From Cellulosimicrobium arenosum (GTDB lineage: Bacteria; Actinomycetota; Actinomycetes; Actinomycetales; Cellulomonadaceae): a stretch of DNA of 64,000 nucleotides. Made by a program: the position numbers and the translations under genes. The DNA lies in contig NZ_JACYHB010000006.1 of the NCBI RefSeq assembly GCF_014837295.1, positions 163,897-227,896 on the forward strand, written 5' to 3'. Below are positions 1 to 8,357 of the stretch, piece after piece. Every line of letters begins with the position of its first letter. The stretch's first letter is position 1. The notes under the pieces were generated by a model that was given only the letters and a program-made list of their open reading frames with translations, was not told the origin of the DNA and searched no databases.

Positions 1-60
1 CTCGGCCGGTGGCCCGCCCGTGGCGGGACGGGCGGAGGCCCCGGACCGTGGCTCAACCAT
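1..60 (-). CDS. dprA: DNA processing protein DprA, N-terminal fragment (partial)
   Basis: Only the first 20 codons lie in the window; the gene continues past base 1. The ATG at 60-58 overlaps the end of comM by 8 bases. The visible N-terminus (Met-Val-Glu-Pro-Arg-Ser-Gly) has no recognisable domain, so the call rests on context. In actinobacteria (for example Rv2898c-Rv2897c-Rv2896c) yraN-comM is followed directly by dprA, which loads RecA on incoming single-stranded DNA. It could be an unrelated frame. Confidence 0.4.
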   Translation of the reverse strand, partial: MVEPRSGASARPATGGPPAE

Positions 61-1591
61 GCTGGCCCCGCGTCCGCAGCGCCAGACCGAGGCCGATGTC
101 GCCTCGCGTCGGGGCGTCGCGGCCGGCGAGGTCCGCGACGGTCCACGCGAGCCGCAGCACGCGGTCGGCGCCCCGCAGGCTCAGGGTGCCCCGGTCGAGC
201 GCGGCGTCCACGTCCCGCAGGAGACCGTGGTCGGCGCCGAGCCGGCTGCGGAGCCACGCGCCCGACACCTCGGCGTTCGTCCGCCACGGGGTCGAACGCA
301 GGCGCACGGACGCCGCCTCGCGTGCGGCCCGCACGCGCGCTGCCACGACGGCGCTGGACTCCGGCGGCGTCGTGGCCGCCCGCTCGACCCGGGTGACGGG
401 ACGCACCTCGACCTGGACGTCCACCCGGTCGAGCAGCGGTCCGGAGAGCCGACCGAGGTAGCGGCGCCGGGCGAGCGCTGTGCACGAGCAGTCCAGCCCC
501 TTGCCCACGCCCTGTCCGCACGGGCACGGGTTCGCCGCGAGGACGAGCTGGAACCGGGCGGGGTACCGGGCGCTGCCGGCGGCCCGGTGGATCACGAGCT
601 CACCGTGCTCGAGCGGCTGACGCAACGTCTGCAGGACGCACCCCCCGAACTCCGGTGCCTCGTCCATGAACAGCACACCGCGGTGGGCGCGCGAGGCCGC
701 ACCGGGTCGTGGGAGACCTGAGCCACCGCCGACGATCGACGCGGGGGTGGCGGTGTGGTGCGGGTCCTCGTAGGGCGGACGTCGCAGCAGCCCTCCTCCC
801 GGGTCGAACACGCCCGCGACGGAGTGGACCGCGGTGACCTCCACCGCCTCGCGCTCGGTGAGGTCGGGCAGGATGCCGGGCAGCCGCGAGGCGAGCATCG
901 TCTTGCCCGCGCCCGGTGCCCCGACGAGCAGCAGGTGGTGCCCGCCGGCGGCGGCCACCTCGATCGCGTGCCGTGCCTCGTCCTGACCCAGCACGTCGGC
1001 GAGGTCTCCGTCGCGCCGTCGGACCTCCCCCGTGCGCGCGGGGGCCACCGCTCCGTCGACTCCCGACGCACGCTCGACCGACGCGCCGTAGGACTGCGCG
1101 ACCTGGGCGAGGTCGACGGCCCCCACGACGCGAGCGCCCGGGACGAGCCGCGCCTCGGCGGCGTCGGCGGCTGGCACCACCACGTCGCGGAATCCCGCGG
1201 CGACCGCGGCCGCGACCGCGGGCAGCACGCCGCGCCCCGGGTGCAGGCGTCCGTCGAGGCCCAGCTCGCCGACGTGCACGACGCCTGCCACGTCGGCGGC
1301 ACGCAGCACTCCTGCGCCGGCCAGGGTGGCGACCGCGATGGCGAGATCGAACCCGGTGCCCGTCTTGGGCAGCGCGGCAGGTGAGAGGTTGACGGTGATC
1401 TTGCGCTGGGGCCAGGTCAGGCCCGTCGACGCGACGGCCGCGCGGACCCGGTCGCGCGACTCGCTGAGCGCCGTGTCCGGCAGACCCACGAGGGTGAAGC
1501 CCGGGACCGACGCCGCGAGGTGCGCCTGGACCTCGACGACGTGCCCGGTGAACCCGACCAGCGCGACCGCACGTGTCATGCCCAGGCCCAT
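53..1591 (-). CDS. comM: YifB/ComM family Mg-chelatase-like AAA+ ATPase
   Basis: This 512-residue protein has the usual ComM length and layout. An N-terminal Lon-protease-like (ChlI) domain covers about residues 1-190, with the family segments VGLPDTALSESRDRVRAA and NLSPAALPKTG. A Mg-chelatase AAA+ domain follows, with the Walker A motif GAPGAGKT near residue 223 and the LFMDEAPEF Walker B, then a C-terminal chelatase domain. ComM homologues act as hexameric helicases that extend branch migration during natural transformation. The ATG at 1591 overlaps the yraN stop by one base (TGATG); an in-frame GTG lies one codon upstream. The frame stays open far upstream, but that part overlaps yraN and has no homology. 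Co-translation with yraN and dprA is likely. Confidence 0.93.
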   Translation of the reverse strand: MGLGMTRAVALVGFTGHVVEVQAHLAASVPGFTLVGLPDTALSESRDRVRAAVASTGLTWPQRKITVNLSPAALPKTGTGFDLAIAVATLAGAGVLRAADVAGVVHVGELGLDGRLHPGRGVLPAVAAAVAAGFRDVVVPAADAAEARLVPGARVVGAVDLAQVAQSYGASVERASGVDGAVAPARTGEVRRRDGDLADVLGQDEARHAIEVAAAGGHHLLLVGAPGAGKTMLASRLPGILPDLTEREAVEVTAVHSVAGVFDPGGGLLRRPPYEDPHHTATPASIVGGGSGLPRPGAASRAHRGVLFMDEAPEFGGCVLQTLRQPLEHGELVIHRAAGSARYPARFQLVLAANPCPCGQGVGKGLDCSCTALARRRYLGRLSGPLLDRVDVQVEVRPVTRVERAATTPPESSAVVAARVRAAREAASVRLRSTPWRTNAEVSGAWLRSRLGADHGLLRDVDAALDRGTLSLRGADRVLRLAWTVADLAGRDAPTRGDIGLGLALRTRGQHG

Positions 1592-1950
1592 CACGCGCTC
1601 ACGCCCACGAGGTGCTCGACCTGCGCGGCCCCGGCTCGCGGCAGCACGACCGCGACGACGTCGATGCGCACGGAGCGGGCCTGCACGTCGTGGTCCGCGA
1701 GCCACTGCCCGGTCAGTCGGCGCAGCCTCGCGAGCTTCTGGGCCGTCACCGCCTGCGCAGGGTGCCCGAACGCCGTCCCCCGCCGAGTCTTGACCTCGAC
1801 GGCGACCAGGACGTCGCCGTCTAGCGCGACGACGTCGAGCTCGCCGCCTCGGCCCCGCCAGTTCCTGTCGAGCACGTCCCAGCCCGCCTCGACCAGGTGG
1901 CTCGCAGCCACCTTCTCCCCGTACCGCCCGACCGCGTCCTTCGCCCTCAT
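1591..1950 (-). CDS. YraN family protein (UPF0102, endonuclease-like fold)
   Basis: The 119-residue product matches the UPF0102/YraN family from end to end. It has the G-E-x-x-A-A-x-x-L start, the core RGRGGELDVVALDGDVLV and the VEVKTRR motif, which carry the acidic and lysine residues of a PD-(D/E)xK-like Holliday-junction resolvase fold. The family function is not established, although it always sits with comM and dprA in actinobacteria. The ATG at 1950 is preceded by a strong GGAGGTGAGCC ribosome binding site. The stop overlaps the comM start by one base, so translational coupling is likely. Confidence 0.9.
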   Translation of the reverse strand: MRAKDAVGRYGEKVAASHLVEAGWDVLDRNWRGRGGELDVVALDGDVLVAVEVKTRRGTAFGHPAQAVTAQKLARLRRLTGQWLADHDVQARSVRIDVVAVVLPRAGAAQVEHLVGVSA

Positions 1951-2091
1951 GGCTCACCTCCGCGGCACACCCTGCCGGGTGGACGGGAGACGGGCGTCGA
2001 CGGGCGCCGGTCGCTGGGGACGAAGCTCCGTCGAACGGTCCTGTGGAAGCGCAGAACGCCTGCCCTGAGCCGATCCGGCCCGGGCACGGAG

Positions 2092-2391
2092 TCAGAGCTG
2101 CAGCTCTGCCTTGGCGAGCTCCTCGACGTTGACGTCCTTGAACGTCACGACCCGCACCGACTTCACGAAGCGCGCCGAGCGGTAGACGTCCCACACCCAG
2201 GCGTCCGCGAGGCGCAGCTCGAAGTAGACCTCACCGGCCGCGGAGCGCACCTGCAGGTCGACCTGGTTCGCCAGGTAGAAGCGACGTTCGGTCTCCACCA
2301 CGTACGAGAACAGCCCGACGACGTCGCGGTACTCGCGATAGAGCGCGAGCTCCATCTCGGTCTCGTAGTTCTCCAGGTCTTCGGCACTCAC
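2092..2391 (-). CDS. DUF2469 family protein
   Basis: The 99-residue product is a conserved actinobacterial protein (Rv2901c type), recognisable from SAEDLENYETEMEL at the N-terminus and ETERRFYLANQVDLQVR in the middle. It is acidic and aromatic-rich, with no membrane segment and no known biochemical role. The GTG at 2391 is chosen because family members start with (M)SAEDLE; an in-frame ATG at 2409 would add six residues and lies inside a hairpin. The gene follows rnhB after 44 bases, in the conserved order lepB-rnhB-DUF2469-yraN-comM. Confidence 0.85.
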   Translation of the reverse strand: MSAEDLENYETEMELALYREYRDVVGLFSYVVETERRFYLANQVDLQVRSAAGEVYFELRLADAWVWDVYRSARFVKSVRVVTFKDVNVEELAKAELQL

Positions 2392-2396
2392 GCGAC

Positions 2397-2426
2397 CATC
2401 ATGGACCATCACGTCGGTCCATGATG
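2397..2426 (-). promoter_or_regulatory. Perfect 11-bp inverted repeat between rnhB and DUF2469
   Basis: CATCATGGACC (2397-2407) and GGTCCATGATG (2416-2426) are exact reverse complements with an 8-base loop. In the minus-strand mRNA this hairpin begins 9 bases after the rnhB stop and ends 5 bases before the DUF2469 GTG, so it occupies the place of the Shine-Dalgarno region, where no good GGAGG is visible. There is no T-run, so a plain intrinsic terminator is less likely than an RNA structure or protein site acting on DUF2469 translation or mRNA processing. Confidence 0.6.
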
Positions 2427-2435
2427 CCGGGAGCC

Positions 2436-3302
2436 TCAGGTGGCCGGGAGTGTCGCGACCCGCTCGGGGTCGAGCAACGTCCCCGGTCCGCCGAGAAGAT
2501 CGGCGCGGTCCGCGGCCTCGACGGACCCGGACGTGCCGTCGACCTCCTGCGCCGTCGTGGCGACCTCGCCGGTGTGCTCGGGGAGCCGCCAGCTGCGGCG
2601 GTGCTGTGACGTGGGGCCGTGCTCGCGCAGCGCGGCGAGGTGCGCCGCAGCCCCGTACCCCTTGTTCTGGTCCCAGCCGTAGCCCGGGTACTGCCGGGCG
2701 AGACCGGTCATGAGACCGTCGCGCTCGCACTTGGCGAGCACGCTCGCCGCGGCGACCGACGCGCACTGCAGGTCCGCCTTGACCAGCGTGCGCACGCGCG
2801 GCTCGACGAGCCGGTCGGCCCCCATCGGGTCGAGGTCGAACGCCTCGAAGAGGTCGACGGCCCGCGGCCTGCTCAACCAGTCGTGCTTGCCGTCGAGCAG
2901 GACGGCGTCCACGTCCCCGACGCTCCGCCGGGCCTGTGCGAGAGCGCGACGGCCGGCGAGACGCAGCGCGCCCACGATGCCGTGCGCGTCGATCTCGGCC
3001 GACCCGGCGTGACCCACCGCCCACGCGAGGCACCAACGGCGCGCGAGCGGGACGAGAGCTTCCCGGGCGGCCGGGGTGAGCAGCTTGGAGTCCGTCAGAC
3101 CCGGCGGGCAGGGTCGCGTCGACAGGTCGACCACGACCACACCGACCGAGACCGGTCCCGCCAGGGCGCCCCGTCCCACCTCGTCCATCCCGGCGACGAG
3201 GGTGGACCCCTCGCGCAGGAGGGCCCGCTCGTGGCGCAGGTCAGGACGCCGCCGGGTACGACCCGAGGCCGGGGCGGCTCGACGCCGGGCCGTCACCGTC
3301 AC
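2436..3302 (-). CDS. rnhB: Ribonuclease HII
   Basis: RNase HII removes ribonucleotides and RNA primers from RNA-DNA hybrids. The catalytic motif [13 protein letters not shown] (D-E near residues 42-43) is intact, as are [24 protein letters not shown] and the later [17 protein letters not shown] segment that supplies the remaining acidic residue. At 288 residues it is longer than the usual 200-250 because of a low-complexity C-terminal tail after PEHTGEV. The GTG at 3302 overlaps the lepB stop by 4 bases (GTGA); another in-frame GTG is at 3296. It is in an operon with lepB. Confidence 0.93.
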   Translation of the reverse strand: MTVTARRRAAPASGRTRRRPDLRHERALLREGSTLVAGMDEVGRGALAGPVSVGVVVVDLSTRPCPPGLTDSKLLTPAAREALVPLARRWCLAWAVGHAGSAEIDAHGIVGALRLAGRRALAQARRSVGDVDAVLLDGKHDWLSRPRAVDLFEAFDLDPMGADRLVEPRVRTLVKADLQCASVAAASVLAKCERDGLMTGLARQYPGYGWDQNKGYGAAAHLAALREHGPTSQHRRSWRLPEHTGEVATTAQEVDGTSGSVEAADRADLLGGPGTLLDPERVATLPAT

Positions 3303-4138
3303 GGAGCGGCGTCCGGCACGTCGGCGAACACGTCGCCGGGGTTGCGCAGCAGCTCGAAGCGGGACAGCGGCCAGACCTTGACGAACGCGGTGCCGACGAC
3401 GTTGCCCATCGGCACGTAGCCCCCGCCGGGCTTGCCGGTGTTGTACCGCGAGTCCTGCGAGTCCTGCCGGTTGTCGCCCATCACGAACAGCATGTCGGCG
3501 GGCACGGTGCGGTCGAACGGGTCCTGGCTCGGGATCGAGCCCGGCTTGATGTACGACTCCTCGTCGAGCGGCTCGTCGTTGACGCTGACCCGGCCCTCGG
3601 CGTCGCAGCACACGACGTGGTCGCCGGGCAGCCCGATGACCCGCTTGATGAGGTGCTCCCCGGTGTCCTGGGGCAGGAGGCCGATGAACGTCAGCGCCGC
3701 CCGCACACCCTCGGCGAGAGGGCCGTCGTCCTGCTCCGCGGGCGGCGGGAGCCAGCCGCCCGGGTCCTTGAAGACGACGATGTCCCCGTGGTGCACGTCG
3801 AAGGCCCCGGGCACCAGCCGCGAGACCATGACCCGGTCGCCGACCAGGAGCGTGTCCTCCATGGACTCGCTCGGGATGAAGAACGCCTGCACGAGGAACG
3901 TCTTGATGAGCAACGACAGCACGAGCGCGCTGACGACGATGATCGCGGTCTCGCGCAGGAACGAGGACCGGCGTGCCGGCGGGCCGTCGTCCGCGGGGTC
4001 CCCCGCCGGCCGGGCGTGGCGAGGTGCGGCGCCGGGCTCGACCGGGGCGTCCCCGCCGCCGGGCTCCCCCGACCCGGTCGCAGCGAAGGGTTCTGGTCGC
4101 GAGCCACGGGGCGCAGCGCTGTCGGTCACGCGGCTCAC
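3299..4138 (-). CDS. lepB: Signal peptidase I
   Basis: This membrane-bound serine/lysine protease cleaves signal peptides of exported proteins on the outer face of the membrane. The 279-residue sequence has a 60-residue proline/alanine-rich cytoplasmic leader, one transmembrane helix at about 63-85, the catalytic serine in FIPSESM (Ser90), the catalytic lysine in KRVIGLPGD (Lys165) and the C-terminal box [12 protein letters not shown]. The GTG start at 4138 follows a clear GGAGGTG site. rplS lies upstream, with a terminator-like hairpin at 4201-4230 between them, so lepB-rnhB probably also has its own promoter. Confidence 0.95.
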   Translation of the reverse strand: MSRVTDSAAPRGSRPEPFAATGSGEPGGGDAPVEPGAAPRHARPAGDPADDGPPARRSSFLRETAIIVVSALVLSLLIKTFLVQAFFIPSESMEDTLLVGDRVMVSRLVPGAFDVHHGDIVVFKDPGGWLPPPAEQDDGPLAEGVRAALTFIGLLPQDTGEHLIKRVIGLPGDHVVCCDAEGRVSVNDEPLDEESYIKPGSIPSQDPFDRTVPADMLFVMGDNRQDSQDSRYNTGKPGGGYVPMGNVVGTAFVKVWPLSRFELLRNPGDVFADVPDAAP

Positions 4139-4200
4139 AATGCCACCTCCGGGGACGATCGGTGAAACGGGCCCGGACTGCGGACCACCGGACGCACGAC

Positions 4201-4230
4201 GGGCGGCCGTCCCCGGAGGGACGACCGCCC
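4201..4230 (-). terminator. rplS: Terminator-like hairpin after rplS
   Basis: gggcggccgtcc (4201-4212) pairs with ggacgaccgccc (4219-4230) over 12 bases with one mismatch, around a 6-base loop. It lies 23 bases beyond the rplS stop on the transcribed strand. No strong T-run follows, as is common in high-GC actinobacteria. Some read-through into lepB is possible. Confidence 0.7.
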
Positions 4231-4252
4231 GTGCGACGCGATCAGGTGGCGA

Positions 4253-4612
4253 TCAGCGGGTCGGCGCGTTCTGGCGCTTCTCCTTGATCTTCGCCTTCTT
4301 GCCGCGCAGCGCGCGGAGGTAGTAGAGCTTGGCGCGACGCACGTCACCGCGGGTGACGACGTCGACGGAGTCGATCGTCGGCGAGTTCACCGGGAAGGTG
4401 CGCTCGACGCCGACGCCGAACGAGATCTTGCGGACCGTGAAGGTCTCACGGACGCCGAAGCCCTGGCGCGCGATGACGACGCCCTGGAACGCCTGGACGC
4501 GGGAGCGGGTGCCCTCGACGACCTTGACGTTGACCTTGAGGGTGTCGCCCGGGCGGAACTCCGGGATGTCGGTGCGCAGCGATGCTGCGTCGACGCTGTC
4601 CAGCGTGTGCAT
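4253..4612 (-). CDS. rplS: 50S ribosomal protein L19
   Basis: L19 sits at the 30S-50S interface. The 119-residue product has the family hallmarks [45 protein letters not shown] and the basic C-terminal [20 protein letters not shown]. The ATG at 4612 is chosen from the GAGGAGACC site just upstream and from family length. The trmD stop is 163 bases upstream, and a -10 element at 4755-4760 lies just past it, so rplS has its own promoter with an mRNA leader of about 135 bases in addition to any read-through from rpsP-trmD. Confidence 0.97.
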   Translation of the reverse strand: MHTLDSVDAASLRTDIPEFRPGDTLKVNVKVVEGTRSRVQAFQGVVIARQGFGVRETFTVRKISFGVGVERTFPVNSPTIDSVDVVTRGDVRRAKLYYLRALRGKKAKIKEKRQNAPTR

Positions 4613-4754
4613 GTTGGTCTCCTCGTCCGCCACGGGTCGGGCGCGTGCTCGTGGCCCAGGCAGGCCTGGGCGTGATGTCGTCAGGGTGGTGCGATCAGCC
4701 ATGGTGCCCGGTCGTCCCCCGTGGCAGAGACCGGTCGGCGCACACCAGCGCACC

Positions 4755-4760
4755 ATTATG
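4755..4760 (-). promoter_or_regulatory. rplS: rplS promoter, extended -10 element
   Basis: On the minus strand the sequence TCTGGCATAATGGTGCG holds the -10 hexamer CATAAT in an extended TGG context. The rpsP promoter has nearly the same block (TCTGGCACAATAGGGCG). No good -35 is visible here. The predicted start is near 4748, leaving a structured GC-rich leader before the ATG at 4612. Confidence 0.6.
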
Positions 4761-4775
4761 CCAGACGACCCGCCC

Positions 4776-5615
4776 TCACCCCGCACTCCGGTCGTCGTGC
4801 ACCGGTGTCGCGGTCCGGTCGGCCGCGACCAGCCGGCCGTCACGGACCGTCCAGCCCGCGGCGTCGAGTACCTGCAGGTCGTGCGCGTCGAGCCCTGCGA
4901 CGTCGAGCGCCTCGACCATGTCGGGCCGCCGCACGACGGTGCGGCGCAGCGCCTCGTCGCGACGCCAGCGCTCGATCCGTGCGTGGTGCCCGGAGAGCAG
5001 CACGTCGGGGACGTCGTGCTCCGCCCAGGTGGGGGGCTTGGTGTACACGGGATACTCCAGCAGCCCTGCCGCCCCGTGGGACTCCTCGACGAGCGAGTGC
5101 GGGTTGCCGACGACGCCCGGCAGCAGCCGTGCGACGGCCTCGATCATGACGAGCGCCGCGACCTCTCCCCCGTTCAGGACGTAGTCCCCGATGGACAGCT
5201 CGCTGACGGTGGTTCCCGTCGCGCGGTAGTGCTCCGCGACCCGCGCGTCGATGCCCTCGTACCGCCCGCACGCGACGACCAGGTGGTCCGCCTCGGCCAG
5301 CCGCTCGGCCGTGCGCTGCGTGAACGTGTCGCCCGACGGCGTCGGCAGCAGCAGGTGCGCGCCCTGGTCGGCACCCCTTTCGCTCCCGCGGCCCGAGACG
5401 TCGTCGATCGCACGCCCCCACACGTCGGGCCGCATGACCATGCCCGCGCCACCGCCGAACGGTGTGTCGTCCACGGTGCGGTGACGATCCGTCGTCCAGT
5501 CGCGCAGGTCGTGGACCCGCAGGTCGAGGATGCCCGACGCGCGGGCCTTGCCGACCAGCGACAGGTCGAGTGCCGAGAGGTAGTCCGGGAAGATGGTGAC
5601 GACGTCGATCCGCAC
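4776..5615 (-). CDS. trmD: tRNA (guanine(37)-N1)-methyltransferase
   Basis: TrmD adds m1G37 to tRNAs using S-adenosylmethionine and so prevents +1 frameshifting. The 279-residue product begins with [15 protein letters not shown] and has the trefoil-knot motifs [11 protein letters not shown] and [20 protein letters not shown], plus the linker segment [13 protein letters not shown] and the YTKPPTW loop, all typical. The GTG at 5615 starts one base after the rimM stop (TGA-C-GTG), and no closer site fits the family N-terminus. It is the fourth gene of the classic rpsP-khpA-rimM-trmD-rplS set. Confidence 0.96.
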   Translation of the reverse strand: MRIDVVTIFPDYLSALDLSLVGKARASGILDLRVHDLRDWTTDRHRTVDDTPFGGGAGMVMRPDVWGRAIDDVSGRGSERGADQGAHLLLPTPSGDTFTQRTAERLAEADHLVVACGRYEGIDARVAEHYRATGTTVSELSIGDYVLNGGEVAALVMIEAVARLLPGVVGNPHSLVEESHGAAGLLEYPVYTKPPTWAEHDVPDVLLSGHHARIERWRRDEALRRTVVRRPDMVEALDVAGLDAHDLQVLDAAGWTVRDGRLVAADRTATPVHDDRSAG

Positions 5616-5616
5616 G

Positions 5617-6192
5617 TCAGGCCCCGCCGTCCGCCGGCTCGTCCCCCGCGTCGTGCGATCCCTCGGGCAGGTCGACGTCGAGCCGTCCGGCGTCGGACGC
5701 GAGCAGACCACCCGGCGGGTCGAGCACGACGAACCCGCCGGGGACGTCCACGACGGGCACGATCTGCCGGACGAACGGGACGAGGGTCCGCGCGCCGTCG
5801 GGCTCGCGCAGGACGAGCGCGTCGTGCGCGGGCAGGTGCTCGAGGCCCTCGACCCTGCCCAGGTCACGTCCGTCCCGGTCCCGGGCGCGCAGGCCGGCGA
5901 GCTCGTGGGGGTACCAGGCGTCCTCCTCGTCGGAGGCCTCTGCCTCGACGACGAGCTCGACGCCGCGCAGGCCCTCGGCCGCGGAGCGGTCGTCGACGCC
6001 GTCGAACCGGACGAGCAGACGGCCCTGGTGCTCGCGACTCGTCAGCACGGTCAGCGGACCGCGCTCGGCAGGGCGCGTCGTGAGCACGGTGCCCGCGGAG
6101 AGCCGCCCCGTGGGGTCGTCCGTGCGCACGTCCAGCGCGACCTCGCCGCGCAGACCGTGAGCCCTGCCGACGCGTGCGACCGTCAGCTCCAT
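5617..6192 (-). CDS. rimM: 16S rRNA processing protein RimM
   Basis: RimM binds ribosomal protein S19 and assists maturation of the 30S head. The 191-residue product has the N-terminal RimM domain starting [20 protein letters not shown], followed by a PRC-barrel ([19 protein letters not shown] and the terminal [17 protein letters not shown]). The ATG at 6192 has a good GAGGAG site 8 bases upstream. Upstream on the mRNA lies an unusually strong hairpin (6226-6267), which may lower rimM-trmD expression relative to rpsP-khpA. Confidence 0.95.
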   Translation of the reverse strand: MELTVARVGRAHGLRGEVALDVRTDDPTGRLSAGTVLTTRPAERGPLTVLTSREHQGRLLVRFDGVDDRSAAEGLRGVELVVEAEASDEEDAWYPHELAGLRARDRDGRDLGRVEGLEHLPAHDALVLREPDGARTLVPFVRQIVPVVDVPGGFVVLDPPGGLLASDAGRLDVDLPEGSHDAGDEPADGGA

Positions 6193-6225
6193 CGTGTGCT
6201 CCTCGCTCGGGATGTGGCAGATGTG

Positions 6226-6267
6226 GCACGAGACCCGGCCCACCGGGTGGTGGGCCGGGTCTCGTGC
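6226..6267 (-). terminator. Perfect 17-bp hairpin between khpA and rimM
   Basis: Bases 6226-6242 and 6251-6267 are exact reverse complements over 17 bases, around an 8-base loop. This is one of the two strongest RNA hairpins in the window. It sits 34 bases after the khpA stop and 33 bases before the rimM ATG. There is no T-run after it. It may act as a partial (attenuating) terminator, an mRNA-stabilising 3' end for rpsP-khpA, or an RNase site. A 9-base repeat (ATGTGGCAG / ATGTGGCAC) flanks it on the rimM side. Confidence 0.75.
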
Positions 6268-6301
6268 GTGTCCCCGCAGGGACGAGGTCGTGCAGACGGG
6301 C

Positions 6302-6541
6302 TCAGCGGCGGTCCACGTCCACGACGTCGACACGCACGGGTCCGTCGGTGGCGAGCGCCCCGACGACGGTGCGCAGCGCCCGAGCGGTACGCCCGCCTCG
6401 GCCGATCACCCGGCCGAGGTCGTCCGGGTGCACACGCACCTCGAGCAGGTCACCGCGGCGCAGCGTTCGCGAGGCGACCCGGACGTCGTCCGGGTGGTCG
6501 ACGATCCCGCGGACGAGGTGCTCGAGGGCGTCGCCGAGCAT
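6302..6541 (-). CDS. khpA: KH-domain RNA-binding protein KhpA
   Basis: The 79-residue single KH-domain protein has the RNA-contacting loop GRVIGRGGRTARALR, where GRGG is the GxxG motif, and the hydrophobic start [15 protein letters not shown]. KhpA proteins bind small and messenger RNAs, often with KhpB. The gene overlaps rpsP by one base (TGATG) and belongs to the conserved rpsP-khpA-rimM-trmD cluster, which suggests a role linked to ribosome assembly. The length is normal. Confidence 0.93.
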   Translation of the reverse strand: MLGDALEHLVRGIVDHPDDVRVASRTLRRGDLLEVRVHPDDLGRVIGRGGRTARALRTVVGALATDGPVRVDVVDVDRR

Positions 6542-6972
6542 CAGGCCTGCTCGTCGCCGGCGTCGTCGGCGTCGGCCGACTTCTCGGCGGGCGCCTCGGA
6601 CTGCTTCTCGGCGGCCTTGGCCTTGGCCTTCTCCGCGTCGGCGGAGACCGCCTCGACGGCGGCGGCCGCGTCACCCTTGGCCGCCTTGACCTTCAGGGTG
6701 CCCTCGGCACCCGGGAGGCCCTTGAACTTCTGCCAGTCGCCCGTGATCTTGAGGAGCGCGAGGACCTGCTCGGACGGCTGCGCGCCGACACCGAGCCAGT
6801 ACTGCGCGCGCTCGGAGGTGATCTCGATGAACGAGGGCTCCTCCGTGGGGTGGTACTTGCCGATCTCCTCGATCACCCGACCGTCGCGCTTGGTGCGCGA
6901 GTCGGCGACGACGACACGGTAGTACGGTGCTCGGATCTTGCCGAGACGCTTCAGACGAATCTTGACGGCCAC
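6541..6972 (-). CDS. rpsP: 30S ribosomal protein S16
   Basis: S16 is an early 30S assembly protein. The canonical domain ([20 protein letters not shown], then [14 protein letters not shown] and [19 protein letters not shown]) takes the first 85 residues. The remaining 58 residues form an Ala/Lys/Glu/Asp-rich extension often seen in actinobacteria, so the protein is 143 residues against about 85 in Bacillus. The ATG at 6972 follows an AGGAGAG site. It is the first gene of the operon and has a recognisable promoter at 7098-7126. Confidence 0.97.
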   Translation of the reverse strand: MAVKIRLKRLGKIRAPYYRVVVADSRTKRDGRVIEEIGKYHPTEEPSFIEITSERAQYWLGVGAQPSEQVLALLKITGDWQKFKGLPGAEGTLKVKAAKGDAAAAVEAVSADAEKAKAKAAEKQSEAPAEKSADADDAGDEQA

Positions 6973-7097
6973 TTGGGTGGTCTCTCCTGGTTCTGGTCCG
7001 GTCGAACCCGCGCACCGCCCGGTGGGGTCCGCGCAGGTGGGGGTTCAGGAACGCGGCACGCACGGTGAGAGGGGCCGGGCATACCGAGTACCGCCCT

Positions 7098-7126
7098 ATT
7101 GTGCCAGACCGACGGCACCCGTCCAA
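7098..7126 (-). promoter_or_regulatory. rpsP: rpsP operon promoter (-35 TTGGAC, 17 bp, -10 CACAAT)
   Basis: On the minus strand TTGGAC (7126-7121) is separated by exactly 17 bases from CACAAT (7103-7098), which lies in the block TCTGGCACAATAGGG shared with the rplS promoter. The predicted start is near 7091, giving a leader of about 120 bases. The rest of the 230-base gap between rpsP and the upstream amidohydrolase gene shows no open frame I would support. Confidence 0.65.
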
Positions 7127-7202
7127 CCCGGCGAACGGCGCCACGGGGCGAGGGCGACCGGGCGGTGCGCAGGTCTCGCACGGTGCGTGGCGTGCGGCGT
7201 CC

Positions 7203-8327
7203 TCACACCGTGGTGCCCGCGACGACCTGGCCCCGGAGCACGACCGCCTCCGGTGCGCGCAGCACCTCCACGTCGAGGCGCGGGTCCGCCGGGTAGACTA
7301 CGAAGTCCGCGGAGGCGCCCTCGACGAGCGAGCCGAACCCGAGGTACTCACGACCCTGCCAGCCCGCGGCCGCGACGACCGCGGCCGGCGGGATGCCGGC
7401 GGCGACCAGCTCCGCGCACTCGTCCGCGAGGCGTCCGTGGCCGATCGTGCCACCCGCGTCCGTGCCCACGAGGATCTGGATGCCCGCCTCGTACAGCGCA
7501 CGCGCCTGGTCGTACCGCCGCGCGTGCAGCCGTCGCATCCGGTCGGCGAACCGCGGGTACTTCCCCTCGGCCTGCCGCGCGATCGCGTCGAACCGGCCGA
7601 CCTGCAGGAGCGTGGGCGTCACCGCGATCCCCCGCTCGGAGATCTCGTACATCAGGTCGGCGTCGATGCCCGTGCCGTGCTCGATGCAGTCGACGCCCGC
7701 CGCGAGCAACGAGGGGATCACCTCGTCGGAGAACGCGTGCACCGTGACGCGCGCAGCCTCGGCGTGCGCGGCGGCCACCGCCTCTGCGAGCAGGTCGTCG
7801 GGCCACAGCGGCCGCAGGTCGGCGTCGGCCCCCAGGTCGCGGTCGATCCAGTCGCCGACCAGCTTGACCCAGCCGTCGCCGCCGCGCGCCTCGCGTGTCA
7901 CGGCCGCGGGCAGCTGCGCGATGTCGTCCAGCTCGAGCCCGTAGTGACGCAGGTAGCGCTTGGGGCGCGCGACGTGCCGGCCCGCGCGCACGAGCCGCGG
8001 CAGGTCCGGCCGCGACCGGACCCAGCGCGTGTCGAGCGGCGAGCCGGCGTCGCGGACGAGGAGCACGCCGCTGTCCCGGTCGGCGATCGCCTGCTCCTGG
8101 GCGGTCGCCGGGTCGACCGCACCGTCCGCGCCCAGACCGATATGACAGTGCACGTCGACGAGGCCGGGCAGCACCCAGCCCTCGAGGGAGACCATGTTGG
8201 TCCCGTGGGCGGACGGACGCGTGAGCGTGACGTTGCCGTCCTTCACCCACAGGTCGCCGACCTCACGGTCGTCGCCGACCAGGACGTGACCGCGCACGTG
8301 CAGCGTGGGGCCTGCCAGAGCGGACAT
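7203..8327 (-). CDS. Amidohydrolase family protein (imidazolonepropionase-like)
   Basis: This 374-residue metal-dependent hydrolase has the complete amidohydrolase motif set: the first HxH in LVDVHCHIGLG (His60, His62), a likely carboxylated lysine in GWVKLVGDWID (Lys155), histidines in RVTVHAFSDEV and CIEHGTGID, and the metal Asp in LVGTDAGGTIGHG. The substrate cannot be read from the sequence. Mycobacterium has a related amidohydrolase next to ffh (Rv2915c), so the position is conserved. The ATG at 8327 follows an AGGAGA site. It starts 30 bases after the ffh stop and may be co-transcribed with ffh. Confidence 0.88.
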   Translation of the reverse strand: MSALAGPTLHVRGHVLVGDDREVGDLWVKDGNVTLTRPSAHGTNMVSLEGWVLPGLVDVHCHIGLGADGAVDPATAQEQAIADRDSGVLLVRDAGSPLDTRWVRSRPDLPRLVRAGRHVARPKRYLRHYGLELDDIAQLPAAVTREARGGDGWVKLVGDWIDRDLGADADLRPLWPDDLLAEAVAAAHAEAARVTVHAFSDEVIPSLLAAGVDCIEHGTGIDADLMYEISERGIAVTPTLLQVGRFDAIARQAEGKYPRFADRMRRLHARRYDQARALYEAGIQILVGTDAGGTIGHGRLADECAELVAAGIPPAAVVAAAGWQGREYLGFGSLVEGASADFVVYPADPRLDVEVLRAPEAVVLRGQVVAGTTV

Positions 8328-8357
8328 GCGTCTCCTGGGTGGGTGCGACGGGGACGG

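Noticed and set aside
1592..2194. Possible 200-residue N-terminal extension of ComM
   Set aside because: It overlaps yraN in another frame and has a low-complexity Arg/Gly translation; ComM family length fits the start at 1591.
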